Below are positions 62,868 through 64,000 of a stretch of 64,000 nt of DNA, piece by piece. The translations under genes were made by a program, and so were the position numbers. Below the pieces are notes generated by a model, which was given only the letters and a program-made list of their open reading frames with translations, was not told the origin of the DNA and did not search any database. The first letter of the stretch is position 1, and each line of letters begins with the position of its first letter. The DNA lies in the NCBI GenBank assembly GCA_963719345.1, contig CAVRCA010000001.1:1488001-1552000 (forward strand), read 5' to 3'. The stretch comes from CAVRCA01 sp963719345 (GTDB taxonomy: Bacteria > Pseudomonadota > Alphaproteobacteria > Acetobacterales > Acetobacteraceae).

Positions 62868-63860
62868 ATGCGCGCGATCTGGTACGACCGTCAGGGGCCG
62901 GCACGGGAAGTGCTGCAGCTAGGCGAGTTGCCGACCCCGGTGCCGGGACACGGCGAGGCGCTGGTGCGGCTGATGGCGTCGGGCGTGAACCCGGCGGACA
63001 CCTATTGGCGCAGCGGCGCGACGTCGCCGATGCCCTATCCGCGCATCGTGCCGAACAGCGACGGCGCCGGCGTGGTCGACGCGGTCGGACCCGGTGCTTC
63101 CTCCGCCTGGGTCGGCCGGCGGGTCTGGCTCTACAATGGCCAGCGCAACGGGCGCGCCTTCGGCACCGCCGCCGAATACATATCGCTCGATACCGACCTG
63201 CTCACCGCGCTGCCGGATCACATCTCGTTCGCGGAAGGCGCGACGCTCGGCATCCCGTGCATGACGGCGCATCGCTGCGTGTTCCTCGCCGGACCCGTGC
63301 AGGGGCGCACTCTGCTGATCACCGGGGGCGCCGGGGCGGTCGGGCACTATGCCGTGCAGCTCGCGACCTGGGCCGGCGCGCGGGTGATCGCGACGGTGAG
63401 TTCGGCGGAGAAGGCGGCGCGCGCTCGGGCAGGCGGAGCCAGCGAGGTGATCGACTACCGGCGCGAGGACGTCGCCGCGCGCGTGGCCGCGCTGACCGGG
63501 GGCGCGGGTGTCGATCACGTGGTCGACGTCGATTTCGGCGGCAACCTCAAGGCGACACTGGCGAGCGTGCGGGCCAATGGCAGCATTGCGGTCTACGCGA
63601 CCAATGGCGACCGCAACCCGGCGGTGCCGATGCGCGAGCTGATGGGCCGCAATGTTTCCCTTCATGCGATGTCGCTGCCCGGCTCGCCGCACGAGACCAG
63701 GCGACGGGCGCAGTCCGACATCGCCGCCTGGCTGCTGGGCGGCCCGCGCATCCTGTCGGTCGCGGCCGAGTTTCCCTTGGAAGAAACGGCAGCCGCTCAC
63801 GAGGCGGTCGAGGCCGGCGGCAAGGTCGGCACGGTGGTGGTGCGGCCGGCCGAAAGCTGA
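62868..63860 (+). CDS. NADPH:quinone reductase-like (MDR) oxidoreductase
   Basis: 330 aa. No zinc-binding cysteine cluster; the quinone-oxidoreductase pattern is present: SGVNPADTYWRSG, PRIVPNSDGAGVVDAVGPG, GIPCMTAHRCVFLAGPVQGRTLLITGGAGAVGHYAVQLA with the NADPH loop GGAGAVGHYA. It reduces quinones or activated double bonds. Last gene of the plus-strand run; GAGGAGCGAGAC precedes its ATG. The remaining bases to the window end belong to a gene on the other strand. Confidence 0.88.
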   Translation: MRAIWYDRQGPAREVLQLGELPTPVPGHGEALVRLMASGVNPADTYWRSGATSPMPYPRIVPNSDGAGVVDAVGPGASSAWVGRRVWLYNGQRNGRAFGTAAEYISLDTDLLTALPDHISFAEGATLGIPCMTAHRCVFLAGPVQGRTLLITGGAGAVGHYAVQLATWAGARVIATVSSAEKAARARAGGASEVIDYRREDVAARVAALTGGAGVDHVVDVDFGGNLKATLASVRANGSIAVYATNGDRNPAVPMRELMGRNVSLHAMSLPGSPHETRRRAQSDIAAWLLGGPRILSVAAEFPLEETAAAHEAVEAGGKVGTVVVRPAES

Positions 63861-63867
63861 CCGGTCC

Positions 63868-64000
63868 TCAGCGGTTGTACTGCTTGTCCTCCGGCACGTC
63901 CTCGTCGGGACCGACATAGAGGGACGCGCATTCCTCGGCGAGCAGGCCGCCCGTGACCGACAGGTCGTCGCGAAAAGCGTCCCTGATGAAATCCATCGTG
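63868..64000 (-). CDS. C-terminal fragment of a minus-strand protein, 5' cut by the window
   Basis: The frame is open from the window edge down to a TGA at 63868 and encodes 43 residues beginning TMDFIRDAFRDDL and ending DVPEDKQYNR. An ATG at the third codon might be internal. The tail is acidic and hydrophilic. I do not recognise the family from this fragment. It is convergent with the quinone-reductase-like gene and ends 7 bp after its stop. Confidence 0.5.
   Translation of the reverse strand, partial: TMDFIRDAFRDDLSVTGGLLAEECASLYVGPDEDVPEDKQYNR

Overview
The window is about two-thirds G+C, densely coded, and free of insertion sequences, phage genes, CRISPR arrays, tRNAs or rRNAs that I could recognise. 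The gene set points to an alphaproteobacterium, most likely of the Acetobacteraceae/Rhodospirillales type: an lptF-lptG-lptD-surA-rsmA block, fused DctQM TRAP permeases, an HWE/HisKA_2-type kinase fused to CheB and CheR, and many acyl-CoA enzymes. The family-level placement is an inference from gene content.

Layout. 0-1.1 kb: the 3' part of a secreted beta-propeller protein. 1.1-7.8 kb (minus): outer-membrane biogenesis (lptF, lptG, lptD, surA) and rsmA; lptF and lptG are frameshifted. 8.0-12.0 kb (plus): a TRAP transporter with two paralogous binding proteins and one fused permease. 12.0-16.6 kb (minus): two methyltransferases, an orphan CoA-transferase A subunit and a FadJ-like fusion. 16.7-19.2 kb: a GFA protein, a YdcF protein and a methyltransferase. 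19.2-26.7 kb: leucine/isovalerate catabolism (liuA, liuB, liuD) facing a frameshifted acyl-CoA ligase and a crotonase. 26.7-28.7 kb: a VOC protein, an IsdG-like monooxygenase and a nitronate monooxygenase. 28.9-34.2 kb: a signalling block (CheB; a CheB-CheR-PAS-kinase fusion; a receiver protein; a GlsB-like membrane protein), with four frameshifts in it. 34.2-38.3 kb: small catabolic and hydrolytic enzymes. 38.3-42.1 kb: a surface-glycan module (GT-C membrane protein, methyltransferase, ArnC/GtrB-like GT2, ArnE-like carrier). 42.1-49.7 kb: a single-chain acyl-CoA carboxylase, two crotonases, a flavin monooxygenase and cysK. 49.8-53.2 kb: a MarR-controlled EmrAB-type pump. 53.4-56.0 kb: a cupin, a GST and a PHA depolymerase. 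56.0-63.9 kb: a mostly plus-strand run of oxidative catabolic enzymes (LLM oxidoreductase, acyl-CoA ligase, two epoxide-hydrolase-type hydrolases, SDR and two MDR dehydrogenases).

How it fits together. The window is dominated by acyl-CoA and branched-chain or isoprenoid-like carbon catabolism, with uptake (TRAP), efflux (EmrAB) and storage-polymer turnover (PhaZ). Nine single-base-type reading-frame breaks occur in six genes. Two of these, lptF and lptG, are usually essential, so at least part of the pattern probably reflects sequence or assembly error. I saw no clear evidence of a wholly new system. The most interesting candidates are the glycan module, the single-chain carboxylase with its crotonase, the CheB/CheR-kinase block and the 56-63.9 kb catabolic run.
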